5,929 bases of DNA from Microscillaceae bacterium (GCA_003449595.1 DMHB01000004.1:1-5929), one strand, 5' to 3'; shown: positions 1 through 5,929, counted from the stretch's first letter. Notes: a model not told the origin generated them from the letters alone. Numbers and translations are program-made.

Positions 1-32
1 GTCCTCCACAAACTTACCTCTTGATAAGTGTG

Positions 33-197
33 CTAACTTACTTCTCCAAGCATGGTTGTTGTAAGAGGAAGATGTATAAAAAACCGGCATTGCTCAACAT
101 AAATACTTTGATGGGGAAGCTGTAGGGCTTGGAATAAAATACCTTGTTGTGCTTTAGACAAATGGGCAACTTTTCTGATGGCTGATTTATCGATCAT
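33..197 (-). CDS. Short ORF resembling the N-terminus of an NRPS condensation domain; prematurely ended or frameshifted
   Basis: This ORF was read by hand on the minus strand, from an ATG at 197-195 to a TAG at 35-33 (54 codons). Residues 13-36 read L-S-K-A-Q-Q-G-I-L-F, then a P at 28, then Y-V-E-Q. This follows the usual opening of NRPS condensation domains (LSxxQxGILFxxL...P....Y.EQ), and the next strand, C-R-F-F-I-H-L-P-L, fits as well. A full condensation domain is about 450 residues, so this is only the first tenth. After the stop a different frame stays open to the window edge: an ATG at 90-88 begins M-P-V-F-Y and the frame runs to base 1 without a stop. One indel near 45-75 could therefore join the two frames. 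The ORF starts 15 nt after the methyltransferase stop, which suggests co-transcription. It may be a real pseudogene, a sequencing or assembly error at the contig end, or a chance resemblance. The family call rests on motif recognition only. Confidence 0.45.
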   Translation of the reverse strand: MIDKSAIRKVAHLSKAQQGILFQALQLPHQSIYVEQCRFFIHLPLTTTMLGEVS

Positions 198-212
198 AAT
201 AACTCAAAAAGC

Positions 213-956
213 TTAATCTTTAATAATAAAGGCGATATACTGATCATACTTCGGTTCTTTTAAACACTGTTGAATCTTCCATCCTGTACCTTTCAAAATG
301 TCTTCCATTTCTGCTAAGGATACGAAAAGATAATCAGCCCAAGGCGTAGCATACTTTCTATACCTGATGCGTACCCTTACTTGTCCGGTCATTCTTCCCC
401 TTGCTCGATTCTCCTGCTGGTAAACCCTATCATCCTCATTGTCGAAAGCTATTCCATAAGGATCTAAAGTCTCAGCTAAAATGAGTGCCTTGTCAGAAGT
501 AAATTGGTGTGCCCGATGAAAAAACTGATGGGCTTTGTCAAAATTTTCTAACAATCCAAAGTTATTTCCAAACATCAAAATGGTGTCGAAAATACCGACC
601 TCGCTGTTTAGATCCTCCACACTGCCCAACCAAGTCTGTTGGATACCCCTGCGTTTACAAACTTCCAAAGCCAGAGGCGAATTATCCATCGCCACCACAT
701 CGAATCCTTTGTTTTGCAAATGAAAAGCGTGCTTACCACCTCCACAACCCACATCGAGCACGCGGCCTTTTACACTTTCTACAGCCTTTTGTTGTATCGA
801 TTCCCATTGGTCGAAAGGCTCGGTGTAAGCATCGGAATCGCCATTGAGCGAAAAATGTCCATCTTCCCTCTCTACGATGTCATATCCACCTTTTTGGTGT
901 ACAAAAGTATCATATATGTTTCTGCCATAGGCATCCTCGTGTGTTTGTAGTCTCAT
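213..956 (-). CDS. Class I SAM-dependent methyltransferase, uncharacterised family
   Basis: A 247-residue protein from the ATG at 956. An in-frame TTG at 1016 would add 20 residues, but that extension looks like translated AT-rich intergenic DNA. The family as I recall it begins near H-E-D-A-Y-G-R-x-I-Y-D, which is residues 6-16 from the ATG. The Rossmann SAM-binding motif I is V-L-D-V-G-C-G-G-G-K-H at about 66-76. The acidic residue expected to bind the SAM ribose is D91 in V-A-M-D-N-S-P-L-A. F-D-T-I-L-M-F-G-N-N-F-G at 123-134 forms the post-motif strand. The C-terminal half carries R-G-R-M-x-G-Q and R-I-R-Y-R-K-Y-x-T-P-W-x-D-Y-L, followed by G-T-G-W. These match a widespread uncharacterised bacterial methyltransferase family whose substrate I do not know. 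No membrane segment or signal peptide is visible, so it is probably cytosolic. It is divergent from the yceD operon and is followed after 15 nt by the condensation-domain-like ORF. That neighbour raises, but does not prove, a role in secondary metabolism. Confidence 0.88.
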   Translation of the reverse strand: MRLQTHEDAYGRNIYDTFVHQKGGYDIVEREDGHFSLNGDSDAYTEPFDQWESIQQKAVESVKGRVLDVGCGGGKHAFHLQNKGFDVVAMDNSPLALEVCKRRGIQQTWLGSVEDLNSEVGIFDTILMFGNNFGLLENFDKAHQFFHRAHQFTSDKALILAETLDPYGIAFDNEDDRVYQQENRARGRMTGQVRVRIRYRKYATPWADYLFVSLAEMEDILKGTGWKIQQCLKEPKYDQYIAFIIKD

Positions 957-1066
957 AAATGGAAAGCTTAAATAGAATTTACGGCTAATATTAAAAGCAA
1001 TTATTTTAAAATTCAATTTACTTTCCTAAATTTGCAAGCCTAAAACCGCATTTTGGCAATTTAGCT
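957..1066. promoter_or_regulatory. Divergent intergenic promoter region between the methyltransferase and yceD operon
   Basis: A strongly AT-rich 110-bp spacer separates the two divergent genes, so both must be transcribed outward from it. The plus-strand promoter is the clearer one and is listed separately. On the minus strand I see only near matches to the Bacteroidota -7 box, for example TAAATTG, one base short of TAnnTTTG. A perfect 10-bp palindrome ATTTTAAAAT lies at 1003-1012, where the -33 region of the plus-strand promoter would fall. It may be an operator or simply a product of base composition. Confidence 0.5.
1027..1034 (+). promoter_or_regulatory. Bacteroidota-type -7 promoter element (TAAATTTG) for the yceD-rpmF-plsX-fabH operon
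   Basis: TAAATTTG is an exact match to the Bacteroidota primary sigma factor -7 consensus TAnnTTTG. It lies 32 bases before the yceD start, which would give a leader of roughly 25-30 nt. No good TTG/TTTG -33 box is seen at the usual spacing; the region there is A/T-only. The position at the head of a co-oriented gene cluster supports the call. The short AT-rich motif alone would not be significant. Confidence 0.55.
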
Positions 1067-1624
1067 TTGAAAAAAAACACCACATATCAAATTGACATTT
1101 TCAATCTGGGCAATCAAGAGTATCATTTTACTTTTAAGCCTGATGACGGATTTTTTAATCATTTTGAAAATGCTTTGGCTGAAGGTGGCCAATTTTCGAC
1201 CGATTTAACCCTGACAAAAACTGAAACTGTTATACAATTAAAGTTTTTTATCAAAGGCTTCTTGCGGTTAATTTGCGATAGAAGTTTAGAAATATTTGAC
1301 TACCCTATCGAAATTCAAGAAACCCTCGTGCTTCCATTCGGGAAACCCAACCATGCAGAATGGGAAGAAGGATTAGAATACATAGATACCAATGCAACAC
1401 AAATTGATGTGCAACCTTTCATCTATGAATTAGTGAGCTTGTCTATCCCTATGAAAAAACTACATCCTCGTTTTGTGGATGCTTTATCAGCAGACGATGG
1501 CAATGAAATATTAATTTACAGTTCATCTACCTCAGAAGCAACCCAAGAGACTTTGCCTCTGCAAGAAAAAGAAGAAAACACCTGGCAAAAAGCCTTGAAA
1601 CAACTCAAGAAAAACTTATCATAA
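1067..1624 (+). CDS. yceD: YceD/DUF177 family protein (associated with L32 and 23S rRNA)
   Basis: A 185-residue protein. The reading frame has no ATG near its 5' end, so the start is taken as TTG at 1067. That places M-K-K-N-T-T-Y-Q-I-D-I at the N-terminus, like Bacteroidota DUF177 proteins. Matching family features are the strand-rich N-terminal half, I-K-G-F-L-R-L-I-C-D-R at about 62-72, and I-D-V-Q-P-F-I-Y-E-L at 113-122 with L-S-I-P-x-K-x-x-H-P after it. A low-complexity acidic stretch and a basic tail, W-Q-K-A-L-K-Q-L-K-K at 173-182, complete it. YceD proteins are almost always encoded just upstream of rpmF and have been linked to 23S rRNA processing or stability and ribosome assembly. 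The family's C-x-R-C pair is here C70-D-R-S73, so one cysteine is lost; Bacteroidota members seem variable at this site. It is the first gene of the cluster, 41 nt before rpmF. The function in this phylum is inferred. Confidence 0.85.
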   Translation: MKKNTTYQIDIFNLGNQEYHFTFKPDDGFFNHFENALAEGGQFSTDLTLTKTETVIQLKFFIKGFLRLICDRSLEIFDYPIEIQETLVLPFGKPNHAEWEEGLEYIDTNATQIDVQPFIYELVSLSIPMKKLHPRFVDALSADDGNEILIYSSSTSEATQETLPLQEKEENTWQKALKQLKKNLS

Positions 1625-1665
1625 TTCTTAATACAAGTATTTGCATCATTTAACTTTTTGAGACT

Positions 1666-1863
1666 ATGGCACATCCTAAGCGTAAAACCTCTAAAACTCG
1701 CCGCGATAAACGCAGAACCCATTACAAAGCTACTGCACACAGCAATATCGTAGCTTGTCAAGAAACCGGCGAACCCCACTTGACACATCGTGCTTATGTT
1801 GTAGATGGCAATTTGTACTACAACGGCAAAATGCTGATTGAAAATTATCAACCGGTAGCATAA
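1666..1863 (+). CDS. rpmF: 50S ribosomal protein L32
   Basis: A 65-residue basic protein. The N-terminus M-A-H-P-K-R-K-T-S-K-T-R-R-D-K-R-R-T-H-Y is the L32 signature, and the second half, C-Q-E-T-G-E-P-H then H-R-A-Y and L-Y-Y-N-G-K, matches Flavobacteriia/Cytophagia L32. L32 is a structural protein of the large subunit. Only one cysteine is present (in V-A-C-Q-E-T-G), so this is the form without a four-cysteine zinc ribbon and should not need zinc. The length is normal. It lies between yceD and plsX, the widely conserved arrangement that ties ribosome production to lipid synthesis. The 41-nt spacer upstream holds only a partial -7 match (AGTATTTG at about 1634-1641), so a separate promoter is possible but not shown. 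Confidence 0.97.
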   Translation: MAHPKRKTSKTRRDKRRTHYKATAHSNIVACQETGEPHLTHRAYVVDGNLYYNGKMLIENYQPVA

Positions 1864-1923
1864 AGCCTTTCAAAAGTATATTGGGGATAGGTTGATATCC
1901 CCCCTATCAAATTGTAAAAGGCT
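1864..1923 (+). promoter_or_regulatory. Candidate structured RNA leader between rpmF and plsX (nested and competing hairpins)
   Basis: Inverted repeats fill the spacer. An outer 7-bp perfect stem pairs AGCCTTT (1864-1870), directly after the rpmF stop, with AAAGGCT (1917-1923), two bases before the plsX ATG. Inside it, GGGGATA (1883-1889) pairs with TATCCCC (1896-1902) over a 6-nt loop. Two alternatives share these bases: GATAGG (1886-1891) with CCTATC (1903-1908), and TTGATA (1892-1897) with TATCAA (1905-1910). No U-tract follows, so it does not look like an intrinsic terminator. The outer stem would bury AAAGG, the only Shine-Dalgarno-like sequence near plsX. A ribosome ending rpmF translation would open that stem, which would couple the two genes. 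The base pairing is seen directly; the function is inferred. Confidence 0.35.
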
Positions 1924-1925
1924 CG

Positions 1926-2864
1926 ATGAGAATAGCATTAGATGCAATGGGTGGCGATTTTGCCCCCCAAGCTGCCGTAGAAGGCGGCATATTGGCTGCT
2001 CAAGCTTTGCCCAGCGATACCATTGTATTCGTGGGCATCGAAACGGCTATACAAGCTGAATTGGACAAATTAGGTCAAGTCCCTCCTAATATAGAAATTA
2101 TTCACGCCCCTCAAGTGATCGAAATGGGGGAACATCCTACTAAGGCACTTCCTCAAAAGCCCCAGTCAAGTATTAGCATTGGCTTTAAACATCTACAAGA
2201 AAAAAATGTGGATGCTTTTTGCAGCGCCGGTAATACCGGTGCTATGCTTGTAGCTTCTATTTTTAGTGTGCGTGTTTCTGAAGGTGTCTTGCGCCCGGCG
2301 ATCATTAGCCATGTACCCAAATTAGATGGCTCTTATGGTATTATCCTCGATGTGGGAGCCAATACAGATTGCAAACCCGAGGTGTTGTCGCAATTCGGTA
2401 TTTTGGGGACTATTTACTGTCAACAAGTCTTCAATATTGCCCAACCCAAAGTAGCCCTGCTAAACGTAGGAGAAGAGGAAAAAAAAGGGAATCTACAAGC
2501 ACAGACCGCCTATCAGCTACTGAAAAACAACCACAAAATTCAGTTTGTTGGAAACATTGAAGGCAGGAATTTATTCGACCAATCTGCCGATGTCATCGTG
2601 TGCGATGGATTTGTGGGCAATGTTGTCATCAAAATGGCTGAATCTTATTATGAAATCCTCAAAAATAAGAACTATTCAGACCCGTTTTTTGATAATTTCA
2701 ACTTCGAAAAAATTGGAGGAAGTCCTGTATTAGGCATCAATGGCAATGTCGTCATAGCGCACGGAGTTTCGAATGCTGCTACGATAAAGAATGCTTTGAT
2801 CTTAGCACACCGTGTGGCAACAGTGGACTTGCCCGGCAAAATTGCAAGCAGTTTGATTGATTGA
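1926..2864 (+). CDS. plsX: Phosphate acyltransferase PlsX (acyl-ACP:phosphate transacylase)
   Basis: A 312-residue protein of full normal length. PlsX converts acyl-ACP and phosphate to acyl-phosphate, the donor that PlsY uses to acylate glycerol-3-phosphate at the start of phospholipid synthesis. It is a peripheral membrane enzyme. Signature blocks appear in order: D-A-M-G-G-D-F-A-P at 6-14, S-A-G-N-T-G-A at 100-106, L-D-V-G-A-N at 141-146, L-N-V-G-E-E-E-x-K-G at 179-188, G-N-I-E-G at 209-213, C-D-G-F-V-G-N-V at 226-233 and the C-terminal G-G-S-P-V-L-G-I-N-G-N-V with I-A-H-G at 264-280. The ATG at 1926 puts the conserved M-R-I-A-L-D-A-M-G-G-D at the N-terminus, so the start is secure. It is 62 nt after rpmF, with the structured spacer between, and 18 nt before fabH, consistent with co-transcription. 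Confidence 0.97.
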   Translation: MRIALDAMGGDFAPQAAVEGGILAAQALPSDTIVFVGIETAIQAELDKLGQVPPNIEIIHAPQVIEMGEHPTKALPQKPQSSISIGFKHLQEKNVDAFCSAGNTGAMLVASIFSVRVSEGVLRPAIISHVPKLDGSYGIILDVGANTDCKPEVLSQFGILGTIYCQQVFNIAQPKVALLNVGEEEKKGNLQAQTAYQLLKNNHKIQFVGNIEGRNLFDQSADVIVCDGFVGNVVIKMAESYYEILKNKNYSDPFFDNFNFEKIGGSPVLGINGNVVIAHGVSNAATIKNALILAHRVATVDLPGKIASSLID

Positions 2865-2882
2865 TAAACCCCCATATAAATA

Positions 2883-3884
2883 ATGTCTATAACGACCAAA
2901 GCTGCAATTACCGGTATAGGTGCTTATGTACCCGATTATGTCTTGACAAACAAAGAACTTGAAAAGTTAGTCGATACCAACGATGCTTGGATAACCGAAC
3001 GTACAGGGATTAAAGAAAGACGTATTCTCAAAGGGGAAGGGTTGGGAACATCTTTTATGGGTGTGCGCGCTGTGCAAGATTTGCTCCGTAAAACCAAAAC
3101 TGACCCTGCCGACATTGATTTGCTCATCTGCGCCACCACCACCCCTGACTTCGTGTTTCCGGCCACAGCCAACTTAATCGCCAGCGAAGTAGGTGCGGTC
3201 AATTCATTTAGCTATGATATGCAAGCCGCCTGTTCGGGCTTTTTATATGCGCTGACGGCAGGTTCGCAGTTTATAGAAACCGGCAAATATAAAAAAGTAG
3301 TGGTAGTCGGTGCCGATAAAATGTCGAGCATTATCGACTACCAAGATAGAGCCACTTGCATTATTTTTGGAGACGGTGCCGGTGCTGTTTTATTGGAGCC
3401 TAATACGGAGGGATTTGGTATTTTAGACGCTGTACTACAATCTGATGGGGCAGGTTGGGTACACTTACATCAAAAAGCTGGCGGCAGCCGGAGGCCTCCT
3501 TCCATCGAAACGGTACAAGCACGCGAGCACTATGTGTATCAAGAAGGTGCTGCTGTGTTCAAACACGCGGTAAAGAGAATGGCGGAGGTTTCGCAGCAAA
3601 TTATGCAACGCAACCACCTCCAAGGCAGTGATGTAGCTTGGCTGAATCCGCATCAGGCCAATAAACGCATCGTAGATGCCACAGCCAACGCTATGAATCT
3701 ATCGTTAGACAAAGTAATGATGACCATAGAAAAATATGGCAACACGACCAACGGTACCCTTCCTCTCAATTTTGCTTACTATGAAAAATCGCTACGCAAA
3801 GGCGATAATATCATACTGGCTGCATTTGGCGGGGGATTTACTTGGGGATCCGTCTATGTCAAGTGGGCATATAACCCCTCATAA
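2883..3884 (+). CDS. fabH: Beta-ketoacyl-ACP synthase III (FabH)
   Basis: A 333-residue protein of normal length. FabH condenses a short acyl-CoA primer with malonyl-ACP, the first step of type II fatty-acid synthesis in the cytosol; in Bacteroidota branched primers are common. The thiolase-fold catalytic triad is visible: Cys117 in M-Q-A-A-C-S-G-F, His257 in N-P-H-Q-A-N and Asn287 in Y-G-N-T-T-N-G-T. Supporting motifs are D-A-W-I-T-E-R-T-G-I at 34-43, F-G-D-G-A-G-A at 162-168 and the C-terminal A-A-F-G-G-G-F-T-W-G at 313-322, which is typical of this phylum. The residue after N-T-T is Asn where Ala is common (NTTAGT or NTSAAS); the effect is unknown. It starts 18 nt after plsX with no Shine-Dalgarno sequence, as is usual in Bacteroidota. 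Its malonyl-ACP substrate derives from the enzyme encoded partly by the next two genes. Confidence 0.97.
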   Translation: MSITTKAAITGIGAYVPDYVLTNKELEKLVDTNDAWITERTGIKERRILKGEGLGTSFMGVRAVQDLLRKTKTDPADIDLLICATTTPDFVFPATANLIASEVGAVNSFSYDMQAACSGFLYALTAGSQFIETGKYKKVVVVGADKMSSIIDYQDRATCIIFGDGAGAVLLEPNTEGFGILDAVLQSDGAGWVHLHQKAGGSRRPPSIETVQAREHYVYQEGAAVFKHAVKRMAEVSQQIMQRNHLQGSDVAWLNPHQANKRIVDATANAMNLSLDKVMMTIEKYGNTTNGTLPLNFAYYEKSLRKGDNIILAAFGGGFTWGSVYVKWAYNPS

Positions 3885-3962
3885 ATCTTGCGTATTCGTT
3901 TTTTTGTGTTATTTTGTTGTTTTTAGCTGTTATATAGCCTATCCATTCAAATTTAATCGCCC
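3885..3962 (+). promoter_or_regulatory. T-rich fabH-accB spacer with a weak promoter-like pattern
   Basis: This 78-nt spacer is longer than most in the cluster and very T-rich on the plus strand from 3899 to 3924. TTG at 3888-3890 followed after 19 nt by TATTTTG at 3910-3916 approaches the Bacteroidota -33/-7 layout, but the -7 box is one base short of TAnnTTTG. It may provide a separate promoter for accB-accC. No hairpin that would make a terminator was found. Confidence 0.25.
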
Positions 3963-4445
3963 ATGAAAGCAAAAGAAATCCAAGATCTCATCACCTTCAT
4001 CGCTGAATCAGGGTTGGATGAAGTCAATATCGAAACAGAGAGTTTTAAGTTGAGTGTCAAGAGAAATAATTTGACTTTTGATAGTAGCAAAATTCAACCC
4101 AGTCCCGTTGTAAATCCTGTGGTGGTGAACACACCGCAAGTTATACCCCCACAAGTTACTACTACTGTAGAATCCAAAGGTGCAACCAGTACAGACGAAA
4201 GTAAATTAATCGCCATCAAATCTCCTATGATTGGTACTTTTTACAGAGCTTCAAGCCCCGACACACCGGCTTTTGCCAATGTGGGCGATGATATCAAAGC
4301 CGGGCAGGTAGTTTGCATCATCGAAGCTATGAAACTTTTCAATGAAATTGAATCTGAAATATCAGGCAAAATTGTAAAAGTATTAGTGGAAAACGCTTCA
4401 CCTGTTGAGTATGACCAACCGCTATTTTTGGTAGATCCGTCTTAA
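3963..4445 (+). CDS. accB: Biotin carboxyl carrier protein of acetyl-CoA carboxylase (AccB/BCCP)
   Basis: A 160-residue protein. It carries the biotin that AccC carboxylates and that the AccA/AccD carboxyltransferase then uses to make malonyl-CoA. Three parts are visible. Residues 1-36 (M-K-A-K-E-I-Q-D-L-I onward) form the helical N-terminal region typical of AccB. Residues about 41-80 are a Pro/Val/Thr/Ser-rich flexible linker. Residues about 82-158 are the biotinyl domain. The biotin-accepting residue is Lys124 in E-A-M-K-L-F-N-E-I. The thumb segment that distinguishes AccB from other biotinyl or lipoyl domains is present as S-P-M-I-G-T-F-Y at 87-94 followed by S-S-P-D-T-P-A-F. The start ATG at 3963 is supported by the conserved N-terminus. 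It sits 50 nt before accC, the usual pairing. The efp gene that often lies between fabH and accB in related genomes is absent here. Confidence 0.96.
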   Translation: MKAKEIQDLITFIAESGLDEVNIETESFKLSVKRNNLTFDSSKIQPSPVVNPVVVNTPQVIPPQVTTTVESKGATSTDESKLIAIKSPMIGTFYRASSPDTPAFANVGDDIKAGQVVCIIEAMKLFNEIESEISGKIVKVLVENASPVEYDQPLFLVDPS

Positions 4446-4495
4446 CTCAGTCCAATAATACGGTATTTTATTTTTTTTCAATTGACCTCCTATCT

Positions 4496-5845
4496 ATGTT
4501 CAACAAAATCTTGATCGCCAATCGCGGTGAAATAGCACTTAGAATTATTCGTACCTGCAAAGAAATGGGCATTAAAACAGTGGCCGTTTACTCTACTGTC
4601 GATAGAGAGAGTTTGCACGTTCGATTTGCCGATGAAGCCGTTTGTATTGGGCCACCTGTCAGCAAACAATCTTACCTCAATATTCCTAACCTAATAGCCG
4701 CCGCTGAAATTACTAACGCAGATGCGATACACCCGGGCTATGGATTTCTTTCTGAAAACGAAGACTTTTCCCGCATTTGCGGCGAGCACGGCATCAAATT
4801 CATCGGTGCCTCTCCGATGATGATTGCTACTATGGGCGATAAATCTACTGCTAAAGAAACTGTAAAAAAAGCACAAGTACCCACTATACCCGGATCAGAA
4901 GGTTTATTAGAAAGCTTAGATCAAGCCAAAAGCTTAGCCAAAGAAATCGGATATCCGGTAATTATCAAAGCTACAGCAGGCGGCGGCGGGCGAGGTATGC
5001 GCATCATCCGTGAAGAAGGTGAATTTCAAAAGCTTTGGGACAGCGCCAAGCAAGAAGCCGAAGCAGCTTTTGGCAATGACGGGCTTTATATGGAAAAATA
5101 CATCGAAGAACCTCGACACATCGAAATACAAATAGCCGGCGACCAATATGGCAAAGCCTGTCACCTATCAGAAAGAGACTGCTCCATCCAACGAAGACAT
5201 CAAAAATTAGTAGAAGAAACTCCCTCTCCTATTATGACTGAGGAACTGCGCGAAAAGATGGGACAAGCCGCTATCAAAGTAGCCGAATCAATACAATATG
5301 AAGGAGTGGGCACCATCGAGTTTTTGGTTGACAAACACCTCAACTTTTACTTTATGGAGATGAATACGCGTATTCAAGTAGAACATCCCATTACAGAAGA
5401 AGTTACAGCGTTTGATTTGATTAAAGAACAAATCAAAATAGCAGCAGGTGAAAAAATATCAGGCCGTAATTACTACCCACAACTACATTCTTTAGAATGC
5501 CGCATCAATGCCGAAGATCCAACCAATGGTTTTAGACCCAGTCCCGGAAAAATTACTAACCTCCACATCCCCGGAGGTAGAGGAGTCCGCGTTGATAGTC
5601 ATATCTATGCCGGATATTCCATCCCGCCCAACTATGACTCTATGATCGCTAAGCTCATTGTCAGTGGGCAAACCCGCGAAGAAGTGCTCATCCGAATGAA
5701 GCGAGCTTTGCAGGAGTTTGTAATAGAAGGAATCAAAACAACCATCCCTTTTCACATCAAATTAATGGATGATCCTAACTTCAAAGCAGGTAAATTTACT
5801 ACAGCCTTTTTAGACAACTTTGATTTTACAAGTTTATCAGACTAA
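4496..5845 (+). CDS. accC: Biotin carboxylase subunit of acetyl-CoA carboxylase (AccC)
   Basis: A 449-residue protein, the usual size for free-standing AccC. It uses ATP and bicarbonate to carboxylate the biotin on AccB, the first half-reaction of malonyl-CoA synthesis. The biotin carboxylase N-domain begins at M-F-N-K-I-L-I-A-N-R-G-E-I-A. H-P-G-Y-G-F-L-S-E-N lies at 79-88. In the ATP-grasp domain Lys116 (M-G-D-K-S), Lys158 (V-I-I-K-A) and the glycine-rich loop A-G-G-G-G-R-G-M-R at 161-169 bind ATP. H-Q-K-L-V-E-E surrounds Lys237. The metal and active-site block F-M-E-M-N-T-R-I-Q-V-E-H has Glu288, Asn290, Arg292, Gln294, Val295 and Glu296, the same numbering as the E. coli enzyme. The C-domain follows with E-C-R-I-N-A-E-D-P at 334-342. 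There is no fused carrier or carboxyltransferase domain, so the enzyme is the multisubunit bacterial type. accA and accD are not in the window. No terminator hairpin follows; the sequence becomes a T run. Confidence 0.98.
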   Translation: MFNKILIANRGEIALRIIRTCKEMGIKTVAVYSTVDRESLHVRFADEAVCIGPPVSKQSYLNIPNLIAAAEITNADAIHPGYGFLSENEDFSRICGEHGIKFIGASPMMIATMGDKSTAKETVKKAQVPTIPGSEGLLESLDQAKSLAKEIGYPVIIKATAGGGGRGMRIIREEGEFQKLWDSAKQEAEAAFGNDGLYMEKYIEEPRHIEIQIAGDQYGKACHLSERDCSIQRRHQKLVEETPSPIMTEELREKMGQAAIKVAESIQYEGVGTIEFLVDKHLNFYFMEMNTRIQVEHPITEEVTAFDLIKEQIKIAAGEKISGRNYYPQLHSLECRINAEDPTNGFRPSPGKITNLHIPGGRGVRVDSHIYAGYSIPPNYDSMIAKLIVSGQTREEVLIRMKRALQEFVIEGIKTTIPFHIKLMDDPNFKAGKFTTAFLDNFDFTSLSD

Positions 5846-5867
5846 ACCCTTTTTCTTACATCTTTAA

Positions 5868-5929
<62 letters not shown>

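Noticed and set aside
509..950. Overlapping plus-strand open frames of 60-112 codons opposite the methyltransferase
   Set aside because: They are antisense to a gene with clear family motifs, have no recognisable domains, and contain His/Ser/Cys/Pro-rich runs typical of antisense translation.
1003..1012. Palindrome ATTTTAAAAT as a transcription-factor operator
   Set aside because: It is a pure A/T palindrome in an AT-rich spacer, expected by chance, with no second copy seen.
1634..1641. AGTATTTG as a separate rpmF promoter
   Set aside because: It matches only the second half of the TAnnTTTG box and has no -33 partner; mentioned only as a possibility.
1516..1851. Minus-strand 111-codon open frame across the yceD end and rpmF
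   Set aside because: It lies opposite two well-supported genes and shows no family features, so it is a shadow frame.
4446..4495. accB-accC spacer as an attenuator or terminator (AATACGGTATT followed by T-rich sequence)
   Set aside because: The inverted repeat could form only a 4-bp A/U stem with a 3-nt loop, too weak for a terminator. accC must be co-expressed with accB in any case.

Overview
This window is a short stretch of a Bacteroidota chromosome, probably a metagenomic contig seen end to end. Four things point to Bacteroidota: the gene order yceD(DUF177)-rpmF-plsX-fabH-accB-accC; start codons mostly without Shine-Dalgarno sequences; an exact TAnnTTTG promoter -7 box ahead of the first operon gene; and protein variants such as the FabH ending LAAFGGGFTWGS. 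L32 lacks the four-cysteine zinc ribbon that I recall from Bacteroidales, so a Flavobacteriia, Cytophagia or Saprospiria-like lineage is more likely. I cannot name a genus.

Left part, minus strand (1-956): an uncharacterised but recognisable class I SAM-dependent methyltransferase, followed 15 nt downstream by a 54-codon ORF. That ORF resembles the N-terminus of a non-ribosomal peptide synthetase condensation domain and stops early, close to the contig edge. This is the only accessory-looking part of the window.

Centre and right, plus strand (1067-5845): one co-oriented cluster. It starts at a 110-bp divergent promoter region and encodes a YceD-like (DUF177) protein, ribosomal protein L32, PlsX, FabH, and the biotin carboxyl carrier (AccB) and biotin carboxylase (AccC) subunits of acetyl-CoA carboxylase. 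Together these supply malonyl-CoA (AccB/AccC with AccA/AccD, which are not in the window), start fatty-acid elongation (FabH) and move acyl chains from ACP toward phospholipid synthesis (PlsX). They are linked to 50S ribosome production through L32 and YceD. All catalytic motifs I checked are intact.

The main regulatory candidate is the 62-nt rpmF-plsX spacer. A 7-bp stem begins right after the rpmF stop codon and closes just before the plsX start, and its interior holds competing hairpins. The last ~60 bases of the window are almost pure T and look like an assembly artefact. I see no convincing previously undescribed system. The condensation-domain fragment beside the methyltransferase and the rpmF-plsX leader are the two places that deserve follow-up.
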